Below, piece after piece: positions 43,283 through 52,536 of a stretch of 64,000 nt of DNA. The notes below the pieces were generated by a model. That model made no database searches. It saw nothing but the letters and a program-made list of their open reading frames with translations, and had not been told where the DNA came from. Every line of letters begins with the position of its first letter. The first letter of the stretch is position 1. Position numbers and translations under genes: made by a program. This DNA comes from an uncultured Mollicutes bacterium (GTDB lineage Bacteria > Bacillota_I > Bacilli_A > Acholeplasmatales > Anaeroplasmataceae): NCBI GenBank assembly GCA_947174785.1, contig CAMWKG010000001.1:1-64000 (forward strand), given 5' to 3'.

Positions 43283-45114
43283 TATCGCTTCAGCTCCTTC
43301 ATAATGGAGGCCTCAATAACATCCATTTCCTTAATATCATTGTAGTTTTCAATGGTAAGACCACATTCATAGCCTTGACGCACTTCCTTTGCATCATCTT
43401 TAAATCTCTTTAAAGAACCTAATTTACCCTCAAAAACAACAATGCCTTCTCGTAATACTCTAACTAAGGAATTTCTTTCAATGCATCCATCAGTAACATA
43501 GCATCCAGCAATTGTTCCAACCTTAGAATTCTTGAAGATACTTCTTACCTCAGCTTGACCAATAACAACTTCCTCATAAACAGGATCTAACATACCCTTT
43601 AAAGAAGCTTCAATATCATTTAAAACATTATAAATGATGTTATAAAGACGAATTTCAACCTTCTTAGTTGCTGCCTCATTTCTAACTGAAGCCATAGGTC
43701 GTACATTAAAACCAATGATAATTGCATTAGATGCTTCTGCTAAGGAAACATCTGTATCTGTGATTGTTCCAACAGTTGCACGAATGATATTTACCTTTAA
43801 ATCCTCTATGTTTAATTTTTCTAAGGATGCCTTTAAAGCTTCAACAGAGCCTTGAACATCTCCTTTGATAATTAAGTTCAATTCCTTTGTTGTATCAGCA
43901 TCAGTACGCTTAAATAAATCCTCTAATGAAGTTGCCTTTCTTGCAGCAGCATCTGCATTCTTCTTGCGGTTTGCACGTGCTTCTGCTGTATCTCTTGCCG
44001 TTTTTTCATCATTAAATACCATAAACTTATCTCCAGCAAGTGGAACGGCATTTAAGCCAGTTACAGATACTGCCTTAGAAGGAGTAACTGAGTTATAACG
44101 CTGATGACGGTCATCCTCCATAGTACGAATACGTCCCCATGTATCACCGCAAACAACAATATCTCCAATCTTAAGAGTACCATTTTGTACTAAGAAGGTA
44201 GCTAAAGGACCACGTCCCTTATCTAGCTGAGCTTCAATGACAGAACCCATAGCTAAACGCTTAGGATTTGCCTTTAATTCCTTCATCTCTGCAACCAATT
44301 GGATCATTTCTAATAGCTGATCAACGCCAGTCCCCTGTAGTGCAGAGATAGGTACAAAAATAGTATCTCCACCCCAAGCCTCTGGTACTAAATTGAATTT
44401 TGTTAATTCTTCCATTACACGCTCTGGATTTGCTGCTGGCTTATCCATCTTGTTTACTGCAACAATGATGGGACAGCCTGCTGCCTGTGCATGGGCAATA
44501 GCCTCTTCTGTCTGGGGCATTACACCATCATCTGCCGCAACTACTAGGATAACTATATCTGTGATTTGAGCACCTCGAGCACGCATTTGAGTAAAGGCAG
44601 CGTGTCCTGGTGTATCTATAAAAGTAATCGGAAATCCTTTATGAGTCACCTGATATGCACCAATGTGTTGTGTAATTCCACCTGCTTCTCCACGTGCTAC
44701 ACGAGAAGAACGAATGGTATCTAATAATGTAGTTTTACCATGGTCAACATGTCCCATAATAGTAACTACAGGTGGTCTTGAAACTAAGGAAGCCTCATCA
44801 TCCTCAACGACAATCTCATCGAAACGAGTTACATCCGTAATGACTTCATCCTTAAGCTCATAGCCAAATTCTAAAGCAATTAATTCTATTGTTTCACGAT
44901 CAATAGTCTGATTTTGATTTGCTACGATGCCTGCTTGCATTAACTTCATGATAATTTGAGCATTTGTTTTACCCATTCCACTAGCAACATCAGAAACAGT
45001 CATGCCATCCTTATAAACTAAGACGTTATCTTCCTTAGCTTGAGCTTGCTTCTTATTTTTTGCTTGTGGGATATTTGCAGTTCTTTTATCCTGCTTGTTT
45101 GTTTTCTTTGCCAC
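43282..45114 (-). CDS. infB: Translation initiation factor IF-2
   Basis: 610 residues from the GTG at 45114, preceded by AGGGTGAT that overlaps the previous stop. It is short for IF-2 because the variable N-terminal region is brief. The G domain has [28 protein letters not shown] and NKMD, followed by domains II to IV, including [21 protein letters not shown]-2 places fMet-tRNA on the 30S subunit. Confidence 0.96.
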   Translation of the reverse strand: MAKKTNKQDKRTANIPQAKNKKQAQAKEDNVLVYKDGMTVSDVASGMGKTNAQIIMKLMQAGIVANQNQTIDRETIELIALEFGYELKDEVITDVTRFDEIVVEDDEASLVSRPPVVTIMGHVDHGKTTLLDTIRSSRVARGEAGGITQHIGAYQVTHKGFPITFIDTPGHAAFTQMRARGAQITDIVILVVAADDGVMPQTEEAIAHAQAAGCPIIVAVNKMDKPAANPERVMEELTKFNLVPEAWGGDTIFVPISALQGTGVDQLLEMIQLVAEMKELKANPKRLAMGSVIEAQLDKGRGPLATFLVQNGTLKIGDIVVCGDTWGRIRTMEDDRHQRYNSVTPSKAVSVTGLNAVPLAGDKFMVFNDEKTARDTAEARANRKKNADAAARKATSLEDLFKRTDADTTKELNLIIKGDVQGSVEALKASLEKLNIEDLKVNIIRATVGTITDTDVSLAEASNAIIIGFNVRPMASVRNEAATKKVEIRLYNIIYNVLNDIEASLKGMLDPVYEEVVIGQAEVRSIFKNSKVGTIAGCYVTDGCIERNSLVRVLREGIVVFEGKLGSLKRFKDDAKEVRQGYECGLTIENYNDIKEMDVIEASIMKELKR

Positions 45115-45124
45115 AAAAATCACC

Positions 45125-45412
45125 CTATTTCTTTAATATTTTTAAAAAACCTTGATTCACAATCCCTATAACCATACGATTGGTTTTTCCAATTGCATGG
45201 GATAATTCATTTGATGTATAGCTTTCATCTATTTCAATTTGATAAAAGCTTGCTTTATCCTTAAATTTTTTCTTTGTATTGTCACTGGCATCCTTAGCTA
45301 AAAACAAATAATGAATCTTACCAGTAGCAATATCATTTAGGACACTATCCTCGCCACTTAAAAGTCCGCCAGCTCTTTGACATAATCCCAAATTATTTAA
45401 TATTTTATCCAT
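45125..45412 (-). CDS. ylxQ: L7Ae/L30e-family RNA-binding protein YlxQ
   Basis: 95 residues. The L7Ae-like pattern ([15 protein letters not shown], then [15 protein letters not shown], then [13 protein letters not shown]) and its location between ylxR and infB match YlxQ, which binds kink-turn RNA. It follows ylxR by 3 bases. Confidence 0.92.
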   Translation of the reverse strand: MDKILNNLGLCQRAGGLLSGEDSVLNDIATGKIHYLFLAKDASDNTKKKFKDKASFYQIEIDESYTSNELSHAIGKTNRMVIGIVNQGFLKILKK

Positions 45413-45415
45413 AAT

Positions 45416-45676
45416 CTAATTTAAATATCCCAAAAGCTCTTCATAAATTTCTTCTGGAACATTTACCTCCAATTTTCGGTCCAATGCCTTGTTCTTTTTG
45501 GCAAGTAAAATGACATCCTTATCCTTTTTTAAGTATGCACCACGACCATTTGCCTTTCCCTTTAAATCCACGATTACAGAATGCTCAGGTGTACGAACCA
45601 CACGGAAAAGATCCTTTTTTTCACATACTTCCTTAGAAACAACACATGTCCTTAAGATTTGTTTTTTTTCCTTCAT
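45416..45676 (-). CDS. rnpM: YlxR/RnpM family RNA-binding protein
   Basis: 86 residues. The DUF448 signature RTCVVSKEV, then DLKGKANGRGAYLKKD is clear. In B. subtilis, YlxR (RnpM) has been shown to bind RNase P RNA and modulate RNase P, and a B-type rnpB lies at 6.9 kb in this window. It is the gene between nusA and ylxQ, starting 1 base after the nusA stop. Confidence 0.93.
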   Translation of the reverse strand: MKEKKQILRTCVVSKEVCEKKDLFRVVRTPEHSVIVDLKGKANGRGAYLKKDKDVILLAKKNKALDRKLEVNVPEEIYEELLGYLN

Positions 45677-45677
45677 C

Positions 45678-46829
45678 TTATAGACCTAAAATTTGAATTA
45701 ATCCCTTCTCATAAGCTTCAGATGTAGGCATAATATCAATTTTCCAGCCACAAGATTGAACTGCTAAACGGACATTTTGACCAGATTTACCAATAGCTAA
45801 GGATAAATGATCATCAGGTACAACAACCTGGGAGGTCTTTGTTTTAGTATCAATATTTAATACTTTTGTAACTGAAGCAGGTTGTAAAGAATTAGCAATT
45901 AACTCCTCTGGGTCATCACTCCATTTATAAAGATCAACCTTCTCGCCACCTAAAGCATTTACAATTTCACGAATACGACTTCCACCTTCACCAACACAAG
46001 ATCCGATTGCATCTACTCTTTCATCATTAGAATAAATTGCAATTTTTGTACGATCTCCTGGATCACGAGCAATTCCCTTGATTTCAATGATACCGTTCTT
46101 GATTTCTGGAATATAGTTTTCAAGTAAACGTGTGACTAAATTACGTTCCGTACGTGAAACAACTACCTTTGGTTCTTTTGTAGTTTGTTCTACCTTCTTT
46201 ACGTAAACCTTAATGAAATCACCAATACCAAAATGGTCATTTGGTAATAAATCAGATAAAGGAAGTATAGATGTGACATTGAAGCCTAATTTTAAAGTTA
46301 GGAATCTGTCTCCCACATTAGAAACCTCTGCATTAATCATTTCGTTTTCAAAATCCTTGAAGTATAAATAAGCCTTTTCTCTTTCTAATGTACGAACACC
46401 TTGCTTATACATATTTCCAGCGGCTAAAATTGTCATACGGCTATAGGTTTTAAGATTTTCTTGTTGTAATACTAAATCTCCAATCTTATAGCTGCTTTTA
46501 ATCTTTTTTGCATCCTCTAAAAGCATTTCAGCATACTCAGGCTCAGTTGGTTCTTCCTTAGCCTCTTCAGTAGGCACTTCTGCCTCTTCATTTTCTACTT
46601 CTTCATCGTGCTTAGAATAATCTGTATACTCTGCAACAACCTTATGAATGGAATAAAGAAGAATTTCGTTTTTATCCTTCTTAAACTCAACGCGGCAGGA
46701 TGTATTTCCATGCTCCTTCTTAAAAGCCATAATTAAGGCTCTTTCCATACAAGCTAAAACTTCATCTACGTTAAAGCCTCTACTTTCTGCATCCTCTTCA
46801 GCTAGCTTGTAAAAATCCTTATTAATCAT
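45678..46829 (-). CDS. nusA: Transcription termination/antitermination factor NusA
   Basis: 383 residues. It shows the N-terminal RNAP-binding domain, an S1 domain (near 135-200) and two KH domains with GSCVGEGGSRIREIV and LAIGKSGQNVRLA. The two KH domains end at the C-terminus, without the AR repeats of E. coli NusA, which is normal for Firmicutes. An unusual acidic insert (EEVENEEAEVPTEEAKEEP, residues about 76-95) lies in the N-terminal domain. NusA slows RNAP and promotes hairpin termination. Confidence 0.96.
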   Translation of the reverse strand: MINKDFYKLAEEDAESRGFNVDEVLACMERALIMAFKKEHGNTSCRVEFKKDKNEILLYSIHKVVAEYTDYSKHDEEVENEEAEVPTEEAKEEPTEPEYAEMLLEDAKKIKSSYKIGDLVLQQENLKTYSRMTILAAGNMYKQGVRTLEREKAYLYFKDFENEMINAEVSNVGDRFLTLKLGFNVTSILPLSDLLPNDHFGIGDFIKVYVKKVEQTTKEPKVVVSRTERNLVTRLLENYIPEIKNGIIEIKGIARDPGDRTKIAIYSNDERVDAIGSCVGEGGSRIREIVNALGGEKVDLYKWSDDPEELIANSLQPASVTKVLNIDTKTKTSQVVVPDDHLSLAIGKSGQNVRLAVQSCGWKIDIMPTSEAYEKGLIQILGL

Positions 46830-46841
46830 TGTTTTACCCTC

Positions 46842-47288
46842 CTATAATTTTACTGCTAATCTAATGAATTTTATTTCTTTATAAGGAATATGTATTGTTT
46901 TGAATCTTCCTTTAGCATTAAATTTTAGAACGAGCTCATCGCCTTCTACTGCTAAAAGATTTCCTTCATAAATCATATTTGGAACTTCAATATGCACAAA
47001 GGCTCCAATATTTTTTGTAACCTCTTCTAAGCTTTTTAGTTCCTTTTCTGCACCTGGAGATGAAACCTCCAAAAAATACTCTGGCATATCTTGATCTAAT
47101 GCATCTAAACGCTCTGATAGGTATTCATTGCAAGCTGCAAGACTATCGATATCTATGCCACCTTCTTTATCTACACAAACCCTCAAAATTAAGGCATCAG
47201 CCTCTTTTACAAGTTCCATAGAATAAAAGGTTAATCCTTGTTCTTCTAGATAAGGAAGGAGTAATTCTTTTACTTTAGTCAAATCCAA
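46842..47288 (-). CDS. rimP: Ribosome maturation factor RimP
   Basis: 148 residues from a TTG at 47288, chosen because GGAGATGAT lies just upstream; an in-frame TTG at 47306 comes before that site. Motifs VCVDKEGGIDIDSL and YFLEVSSPGAEKEL are typical of RimP, which is needed for 30S maturation. It is the first gene of the nusA-infB operon. Confidence 0.92.
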   Translation of the reverse strand: MDLTKVKELLLPYLEEQGLTFYSMELVKEADALILRVCVDKEGGIDIDSLAACNEYLSERLDALDQDMPEYFLEVSSPGAEKELKSLEEVTKNIGAFVHIEVPNMIYEGNLLAVEGDELVLKFNAKGRFKTIHIPYKEIKFIRLAVKL

Positions 47289-47291
47289 AAT

Positions 47292-47377
47292 ATCATCTCC
47301 AATCAAATAAATAAGAGAGGTTTTTGCCTCTCTTTCTTAACTATTTATAGTATAACACTAATATGTAGATGTTTCAA
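47292..47377 (-). promoter_or_regulatory. nusA-infB operon promoter and leader hairpin
   Basis: On the minus strand TTGAAA, 17 bases, TATACT (47349-47377) gives transcription from near 47342. The short leader carries AAGAGAGG, a 6-base loop and CCTCTCTT (about 47311-47332), followed by the ribosome site. Without a T run it is not a terminator. It may be a NusA or translational control element. Confidence 0.8.
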
Positions 47378-47395
47378 GCAAATTTATAAAAAAGT

Positions 47396-48085
47396 TTAAA
47401 AAAGTGCTTCTTGATGGAAAGGATCAAGCTTTTGATACTCACCATTATAATAATAAGAATAAATCATACGATATACACGAGGTGTAATACCTGGAATATG
47501 ATAGATATCCTCAAACCTTGAAATGAGGTTTTTATTTGCTTCTAGATTAGCAAGCTGAATTTCATCAAGCCTTGCATACTTTTTTAAATGCTGTAAATCA
47601 AAGCTTTGAAATGCAGAAATCATCTGAATTTCTAGGTTAGAAGGTCCCTCTATATCAAAGCAGATATAGCATTCAATAGGAAGAGGCTTCAGATATTTTT
47701 CCATAATTGGTAATACACTTACCATTCGTAAGCCGTCCTCATCACAGCCTAATAACGGAAAGGCTACCTCTGTTATTCCATATTCCTTATAATGCTTAAC
47801 AAAATATTTTAGTGAATTTTCAACAGTTTCTAGGTTAGTAGGAAATGCAAAGGATTCATAGCATAGCATATTAATGACTTTAATAGAGTCCTCTTCAAAC
47901 AAATAAGATTCATAAAGTTTCAAGCTTCTTTCCTTAAAGCGATTTAAATAATCCTGATACATTTTAGGAAACCTAGTTGAAAACTCTAAGCCTTCTTTGG
48001 AGTCCATATTTCCAGAAAGATTGATTTGATTAATAATCGCACTACATTTTGAATTGATACAATCACAGTTTAAATATTTGACCAT
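47396..48085 (-). CDS. Macro-domain-like protein
   Basis: 229 residues. The N-terminal half follows the DarG-type macro domain pattern: a VNC-like start (INSKCSAIINQINLSG), an FSTRFPKMYQDY helix, and VAFPLLGCDEDGL, with FPTNLE in place of the family FPTKxHWR. The usual VMGKGIA loop is altered (NMDSKEGLEF). Macro domains bind or remove ADP-ribose. No DarT ADP-ribosyltransferase gene lies beside it. The C-terminal part is helical. Activity is uncertain. Confidence 0.6.
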   Translation of the reverse strand: MVKYLNCDCINSKCSAIINQINLSGNMDSKEGLEFSTRFPKMYQDYLNRFKERSLKLYESYLFEEDSIKVINMLCYESFAFPTNLETVENSLKYFVKHYKEYGITEVAFPLLGCDEDGLRMVSVLPIMEKYLKPLPIECYICFDIEGPSNLEIQMISAFQSFDLQHLKKYARLDEIQLANLEANKNLISRFEDIYHIPGITPRVYRMIYSYYYNGEYQKLDPFHQEALF

Positions 48086-48107
48086 ATCCTTTCACCTCGA
48101 ATCATAA

Positions 48108-48148
48108 AAATAAGAAACATCCATTTTATAAAAGTATGGATGTTTAAA
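48108..48148 (-). terminator. Terminator of the FakA-like mini-gene
   Basis: On the minus strand AAACATCCAT and ATGGATGTTT flank about 12 bases, followed by CTTATTTTT. Confidence 0.7.
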
Positions 48149-48155
48149 AAACGTA

Positions 48156-48407
48156 TTACCCTTTTAAGCCTTGTGTCTGGCGTTCCATATTTTCTACAAC
48201 AATGTCATGAATTTCGCCTAAGGAAGCGCAATATTCTAATACCTTCCATGGTGTGTTTGTATGGAAATGAATTTTAATTAATTCATCATCGCCTACTGCA
48301 AGCAAGCAGTCGCCTTTTATATTTTCTGTAATATAATCAGAGATAACATCCTCATCTAAATCGTGTCCTGCAATCAATAATTGTGTGTCAAATTTATATT
48401 CTAACAT
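48156..48407 (-). CDS. Stand-alone FakA-like (DAK/DegV-linked) domain
   Basis: 83 residues from the ATG at 48407, which follows AAAGGAAG. The stretch YKFDTQLLIAG, then GDCLLAVGDDELIKIHFHTNTPWKVLEYCASLGEIHDI and VENMERQ resembles the middle domain of the fatty-acid kinase FakA (YloV), including its HxHTN motif. The DhaL kinase domain and the C-terminal domain of FakA are absent. It could be a small regulator or a domain relic. FakB (DegV) proteins are its normal partner. Confidence 0.65.
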   Translation of the reverse strand: MLEYKFDTQLLIAGHDLDEDVISDYITENIKGDCLLAVGDDELIKIHFHTNTPWKVLEYCASLGEIHDIVVENMERQTQGLKG

Positions 48408-48463
48408 GATATACTTCCTTTCTTCTATGCTTTGATTATAAAACAAAATCCATATTTCTTCAA

Positions 48464-48493
48464 GAAAAAAATGCTAGATTCCTTATCTAGCAT
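48464..48493 (-). terminator. Terminator of the XRE-repeat gene
   Basis: On the minus strand ATGCTAGAT, a 5-base loop, ATCTAGCAT and seven Ts. Confidence 0.85.
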
Positions 48494-48513
48494 ATCTTTT
48501 ATACTATTTTTTT

Positions 48514-49263
48514 CTAAAATAAACAACAGAATATATCCACGATAAAACCCCATAAATGAGGAAATTCTCTAAGTATCGTACTACGTAGCTCCTCTTGTGT
48601 AAAATCAGCTATTCCATCTGATGTATGAAAGATAAAATCTCCTTTGCATACATCTCCTATCGCAATATGTCCTTGGGCATATCCACCACAGGCAATATTT
48701 TTTGCAATCGCACATCCTCCAAAAGAATAAAGTCCCATAGACACACCACCAAAGGAGAAAAAACCAATTGCAATTCCACCAAAGGCCAAAGAGCCTATAG
48801 AAAAAGCTCCAAATCCTAATAGCAAGCCTAAGGAAAAACAAGCCCATGATATTAGCCCCAATGCTATAACACCCAAGGAAATCAACCCACAGGAAACAAG
48901 TCCAACTGAAATAAAGCCAGTTGCTATATTCCCTATAGCAATAATCCCTTTTGCACGATAAAGACCTGGTCCAAAGTGGATATGGACTAAAGGAAGACTG
49001 AATACCTTTCTTTGACTCACATATTCATAAACCTTACTTCTAGGCTTTACTTCTACCTTCTTTTTTTCATCATTTCCGACCAATTCATCTATAGAAATAC
49101 GAAACAGCTTACTGAGATCTATTAATATATCCATATCTGGAACTGTAATACCTAGCTCCCATTTTGATATGGTTTGTCTTGTCACATGAATTTGATTTGC
49201 TAAATCCTCTTGTGACATATTAAATTCTTTTCTAAGTTGGATTAAATGTTCACCAAAAGTCAT
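48514..49263 (-). CDS. XRE regulator fused to a five-residue repeat domain
   Basis: 249 residues. The N-terminal 65 residues are an XRE-type helix-turn-helix (SQEDLANQIHVTRQTISKWELG). After a linker, residues about 104-205 consist of some 18 units of about five residues of the form G-x-x-(A/S)-x, for example GIIAI GNIAT GFISV GLVSC GLISL. The residue pattern suggests a hydrophobic beta-helix or a membrane-embedded array rather than ordinary helices. The C-terminal part is acidic. It may sense a membrane or envelope signal. Only the HTH is certain. Confidence 0.8.
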   Translation of the reverse strand: MTFGEHLIQLRKEFNMSQEDLANQIHVTRQTISKWELGITVPDMDILIDLSKLFRISIDELVGNDEKKKVEVKPRSKVYEYVSQRKVFSLPLVHIHFGPGLYRAKGIIAIGNIATGFISVGLVSCGLISLGVIALGLISWACFSLGLLLGFGAFSIGSLAFGGIAIGFFSFGGVSMGLYSFGGCAIAKNIACGGYAQGHIAIGDVCKGDFIFHTSDGIADFTQEELRSTILREFPHLWGFIVDIFCCLF

Positions 49264-49397
49264 AGTTATGCCTCCTTGCTTACTTCTATTCTATAGTTTG
49301 TTTCAAAAAAATACAAGCAAAACAAGTTGGAAAATCCGCACTTTAAATTAACATTGGGATTATATAAGCGTGTTTTTAATGACTAAAAGCTAAATTT

Positions 49398-50084
49398 CTA
49401 ACTATAACGCCACAGCAATTTATATCTGCAATTAGAATCATCAACACCATTTATCGTTATATCATATACCTTCCAACCATTAGGTGCAGAAAAGGTTACT
49501 TTTCCTGTTATATTTTTAATACTGATTACGATGTCATCATCTATAAACTCATAATAATACTCTGAATTAAAGGTAATTTTAGCTTCTGCACTTGGAGTTA
49601 AAGTGTGATGATTTGTGAAGCTGTATTCCTTTAGCTCATTAAAGTCAGGAAGGGTTGAATGATATTTCAATTTCACATAGGTTCTATAAAATGTGTCATA
49701 ATCCATAGGAATTTCCTCTGAATCATAATATTCATTATTTGTGAATGTTCTTTTTATATAGGTGCTAGTATCAGCATAGTATTCATAAAACGAGGTTTCT
49801 TCTTTTTCATAGTATGTACTTACATGATACCTATTTTCCTTATTGTATAAAAAATCACTTATTGAAAACTGATAAGCTAATATAGGATCATAGCTTTTAT
49901 TTTTATAGATTTCAAAGAAATAAGTTATATCTGGTATTTTTTTAGGCAATTCCTCATAAGAATTTATATTTTCTTCTGCTTCTTTGCAAAGCTTTACGAA
50001 TTTGTTTTGACTGATATTTGAAGCACATGAGGTAGTTATCATAAGTAAGAGTATCGTAAGCATTGCTAATATTCTTTTTTTCAT
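49398..50084 (-). CDS. Lipoprotein co-encoded with a two-component system
   Basis: 228 residues. A lipoprotein signal ends in TTSC (Cys 20). The rest is exported and rich in Tyr and Glu with no family I recognise. It starts just after the histidine kinase gene (TAAAATG junction), so the three genes form an operon. It could be a ligand-binding accessory of the sensor. Confidence 0.75.
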   Translation of the reverse strand: MKKRILAMLTILLLMITTSCASNISQNKFVKLCKEAEENINSYEELPKKIPDITYFFEIYKNKSYDPILAYQFSISDFLYNKENRYHVSTYYEKEETSFYEYYADTSTYIKRTFTNNEYYDSEEIPMDYDTFYRTYVKLKYHSTLPDFNELKEYSFTNHHTLTPSAEAKITFNSEYYYEFIDDDIVISIKNITGKVTFSAPNGWKVYDITINGVDDSNCRYKLLWRYS

Positions 50085-50085
50085 T

Positions 50086-51762
50086 TTATTTCATCCCCTT
50101 TTTCTTTATCTTAAACCAAAAACAAACCCCATTTTCTGTATTTTTACATCCATAACTCGCATGATGTGCCTCTAAAATGGCTCTTACGACAGCCAATCCT
50201 AAACCTGTATGATGGATATCATGCTGCCGGTTAAGCTGTGCAGAATAGAAAAATGTCCAAATAGTAGAGAGCTCATCTGCTTTTAGTTTAGGACCATTGT
50301 TAAAGAAGTCAACTGTATAATACAAGTGGTTTTCTTGAATACAGATTTGTATTTTTCCACCTTCTTCAACACTATGTATCGCATTAGAAAGAATGTTGCT
50401 ATAGACAAGGATCATTAATTTTAAATCTGCTTTTAATATAGATGAACCCCCATATACATTGAACTCTATATTTTTTTCTTTCATTAATGGTTCATATTTA
50501 TTCGCCGTATTATTAGCTAATTCTAATAAATCGACTTCCTCTAAATTTAATTCAAAGGCAGAGGATTCTAATTTTGAAATCTGTAGCAAATCTAAAATGA
50601 GAGAATTCATATGCTCAATTTCTGCATCGATAATCTCCTGGTATTCTTTCTTTTTCTCTTCCTTGGCTTCAGATAATGCCTCATTGTATACCTTCAATAT
50701 TCCTAATGGAGTTTTCAATTCATGTGCTACAGCAGTAGATAGGGTTCTTCTTTTTTCTTCCTCTGTTTTAACTGTCTGCTCTAATTTCAATATCAATCTT
50801 AATAAAATCCATACAACAACAGGAAGTAAAAGACCAATAATAAATAAAAGTGTCCATGTATGCTGTAAGGCCTCAACAAATGGATAGGAATTCTTTCCAA
50901 ATCCAGAAAATCCTTCAAAGGTCTTAGTAGATTCATATAGGATATAATTCCATTCTAGTATAGAATTCGTATTGTCCTTTTCTTCCTTTATACTCATCTC
51001 ATAAGGAAAGCTTTTCCACAGCATATATTCTTCTTTTAATGCTTTAGCAACTTTATGATGTGATTTTTTTTCTTTTAGTACCAATTTCTTTAGAGGTGTC
51101 TCAATAATATCTAGAATGATTTCAGAAGCTGATGTTTCTTCAAAGGTAAAGGATAATAAGATATCCTTATACTCTTCTACAATACTTTCACCTTTATCAT
51201 TTTTGATGATTCTTTGAGATATTTTAAAAACATCAAAATATGCTAAGCTAAAATATCCATCCTTTAAAATACTTCCTTTTATTGTGTAATGATGATCAAT
51301 CGTATTAGTTAATTTATATATTTTACTTAATTCTTTTATTGTAAAAAAATCAAGATAGCTTAAATAACCGACATAAGAATTCTTCTCATAAATTGGTATA
51401 AGAAATAGAAAATCAGACTCGATATATACTTTTCTTTTTGTACCTACTAATAAAGCTATATCCATATTATATTCTGAAGCTTTGAGGTAAGCGTTGAGAT
51501 AGTTTTCTTTTACCGAAGAGGTAATGAGTTCTTTATATAGTTCTTTTTCTGTAATTCCTCCTTCTTCAAAGGATTGGATGACTTTAGATGCTTGACTCCT
51601 AGAAGCATTTAAATACTGATTGATTTCAGTTGCATCATTTTTTTGATTCCTTATTTCTGTAGCACTTGAATATAGAATTAAGATAAAAGATAAAATAAAA
51701 ATTGCAAGAATAAAAAGAAGCAGCTTTAATTTCATTTTATTATAGGATGTAACTCTTCCCAT
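50086..51762 (-). CDS. Sensor histidine kinase
   Basis: 558 residues. Two membrane helices (about 12-34 and 297-320) flank a large extracellular sensor domain. The H box AVAHELKTPLGI near residue 348, the N box VYSNILSNAIHSV, the G1 region (VDFFNNGP) and the G2 region HHTGLGLAVVRAILEAH are present. The cognate response-regulator gene overlaps the start by 31 bases. The start at 51762 has GGTGGAT upstream; 51735 is an alternative with no good ribosome site. Confidence 0.92.
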   Translation of the reverse strand: MGRVTSYNKMKLKLLLFILAIFILSFILILYSSATEIRNQKNDATEINQYLNASRSQASKVIQSFEEGGITEKELYKELITSSVKENYLNAYLKASEYNMDIALLVGTKRKVYIESDFLFLIPIYEKNSYVGYLSYLDFFTIKELSKIYKLTNTIDHHYTIKGSILKDGYFSLAYFDVFKISQRIIKNDKGESIVEEYKDILLSFTFEETSASEIILDIIETPLKKLVLKEKKSHHKVAKALKEEYMLWKSFPYEMSIKEEKDNTNSILEWNYILYESTKTFEGFSGFGKNSYPFVEALQHTWTLLFIIGLLLPVVVWILLRLILKLEQTVKTEEEKRRTLSTAVAHELKTPLGILKVYNEALSEAKEEKKKEYQEIIDAEIEHMNSLILDLLQISKLESSAFELNLEEVDLLELANNTANKYEPLMKEKNIEFNVYGGSSILKADLKLMILVYSNILSNAIHSVEEGGKIQICIQENHLYYTVDFFNNGPKLKADELSTIWTFFYSAQLNRQHDIHHTGLGLAVVRAILEAHHASYGCKNTENGVCFWFKIKKKGMK

Positions 51763-52412
51763 AAATATCCACCACCTATAATGGTTTTTATATGCTCTTT
51801 ATAAATACCCAAATATTGTCTAAGCTTTTTAATATGTGTATCTACACTACGTTCAAAGCCTTCATATTCACTTCCCCATACGGCATCTAAAATGTCATTT
51901 CTAGACTTTAATCTACCTTTATTTTGTACTAAATAGCTCAACAATTCAAATTCTTTTCTCGGAAGATAAATCTCTTTTTCTTCTATCCATACCTTATGCC
52001 TTAAAAAATCTATAGTTAAAGTCTTGAACTGATATACTTTTACATCTCGACTATTATACCGCTTTAATAAAGCTTCTGTTTTAGCATATAAAATAGCTAA
52101 CGAATATGGCTTACAAATGTAATCATCAGCACCCATTTTATATCCTTTAAGTGCTGCATCCTCATCGGATAGTGCTGTTAGGATAATAATAGGTATATTT
52201 TGTGTTTTTCTGATTTCTTCACATAAGTGAAAGCCATCAAGATAAGGAAGCAAAATATCTAAAAAAATAATATCAAATGTGGATTCTTGTATTACTTTAA
52301 AAGCTTCTTTCCCGTCCTTCGCAATAGTAACAGAAAATCCTTTATCTGTAAAGAATTCTTTTAAGAGTTCTAATAAATGAATCTCATCTTCAACAATCAA
52401 TAAACGCCTCAT
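51732..52412 (-). CDS. OmpR/PhoB-family response regulator
   Basis: 226 residues from the ATG at 52412 (AAGGAG upstream). The receiver domain has DE near residue 9, the phospho-acceptor Asp in FDIIFLDILLP near 51, and Lys in YICKPYS near 102. The C-terminal winged helix ends with SRNDILDAVWG and SVDTHIKKLRQYLG. With the overlapping kinase it forms a two-component system. The trigger is unknown. Confidence 0.95.
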   Translation of the reverse strand: MRRLLIVEDEIHLLELLKEFFTDKGFSVTIAKDGKEAFKVIQESTFDIIFLDILLPYLDGFHLCEEIRKTQNIPIIILTALSDEDAALKGYKMGADDYICKPYSLAILYAKTEALLKRYNSRDVKVYQFKTLTIDFLRHKVWIEEKEIYLPRKEFELLSYLVQNKGRLKSRNDILDAVWGSEYEGFERSVDTHIKKLRQYLGIYKEHIKTIIGGGYLWEELHPIIK

Positions 52413-52494
52413 ATTCTCATCTCCTTTTAAGATTATTATAGCATGACAGTTTGTAGTTTCTATGTACATTCTATAAAAAATAAAGTTTTTAATA

Positions 52495-52525
52495 AAAGAA
52501 AAACTCTTCACATAATGGGAAGAGC
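52495..52525 (-). terminator. ssrA terminator
   Basis: On the minus strand CTCTTC, a 9-base loop, GAAGAG and a T run, just past the tmRNA 3' end. Confidence 0.85.
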
Positions 52526-52536
52526 AATTTTTATTT

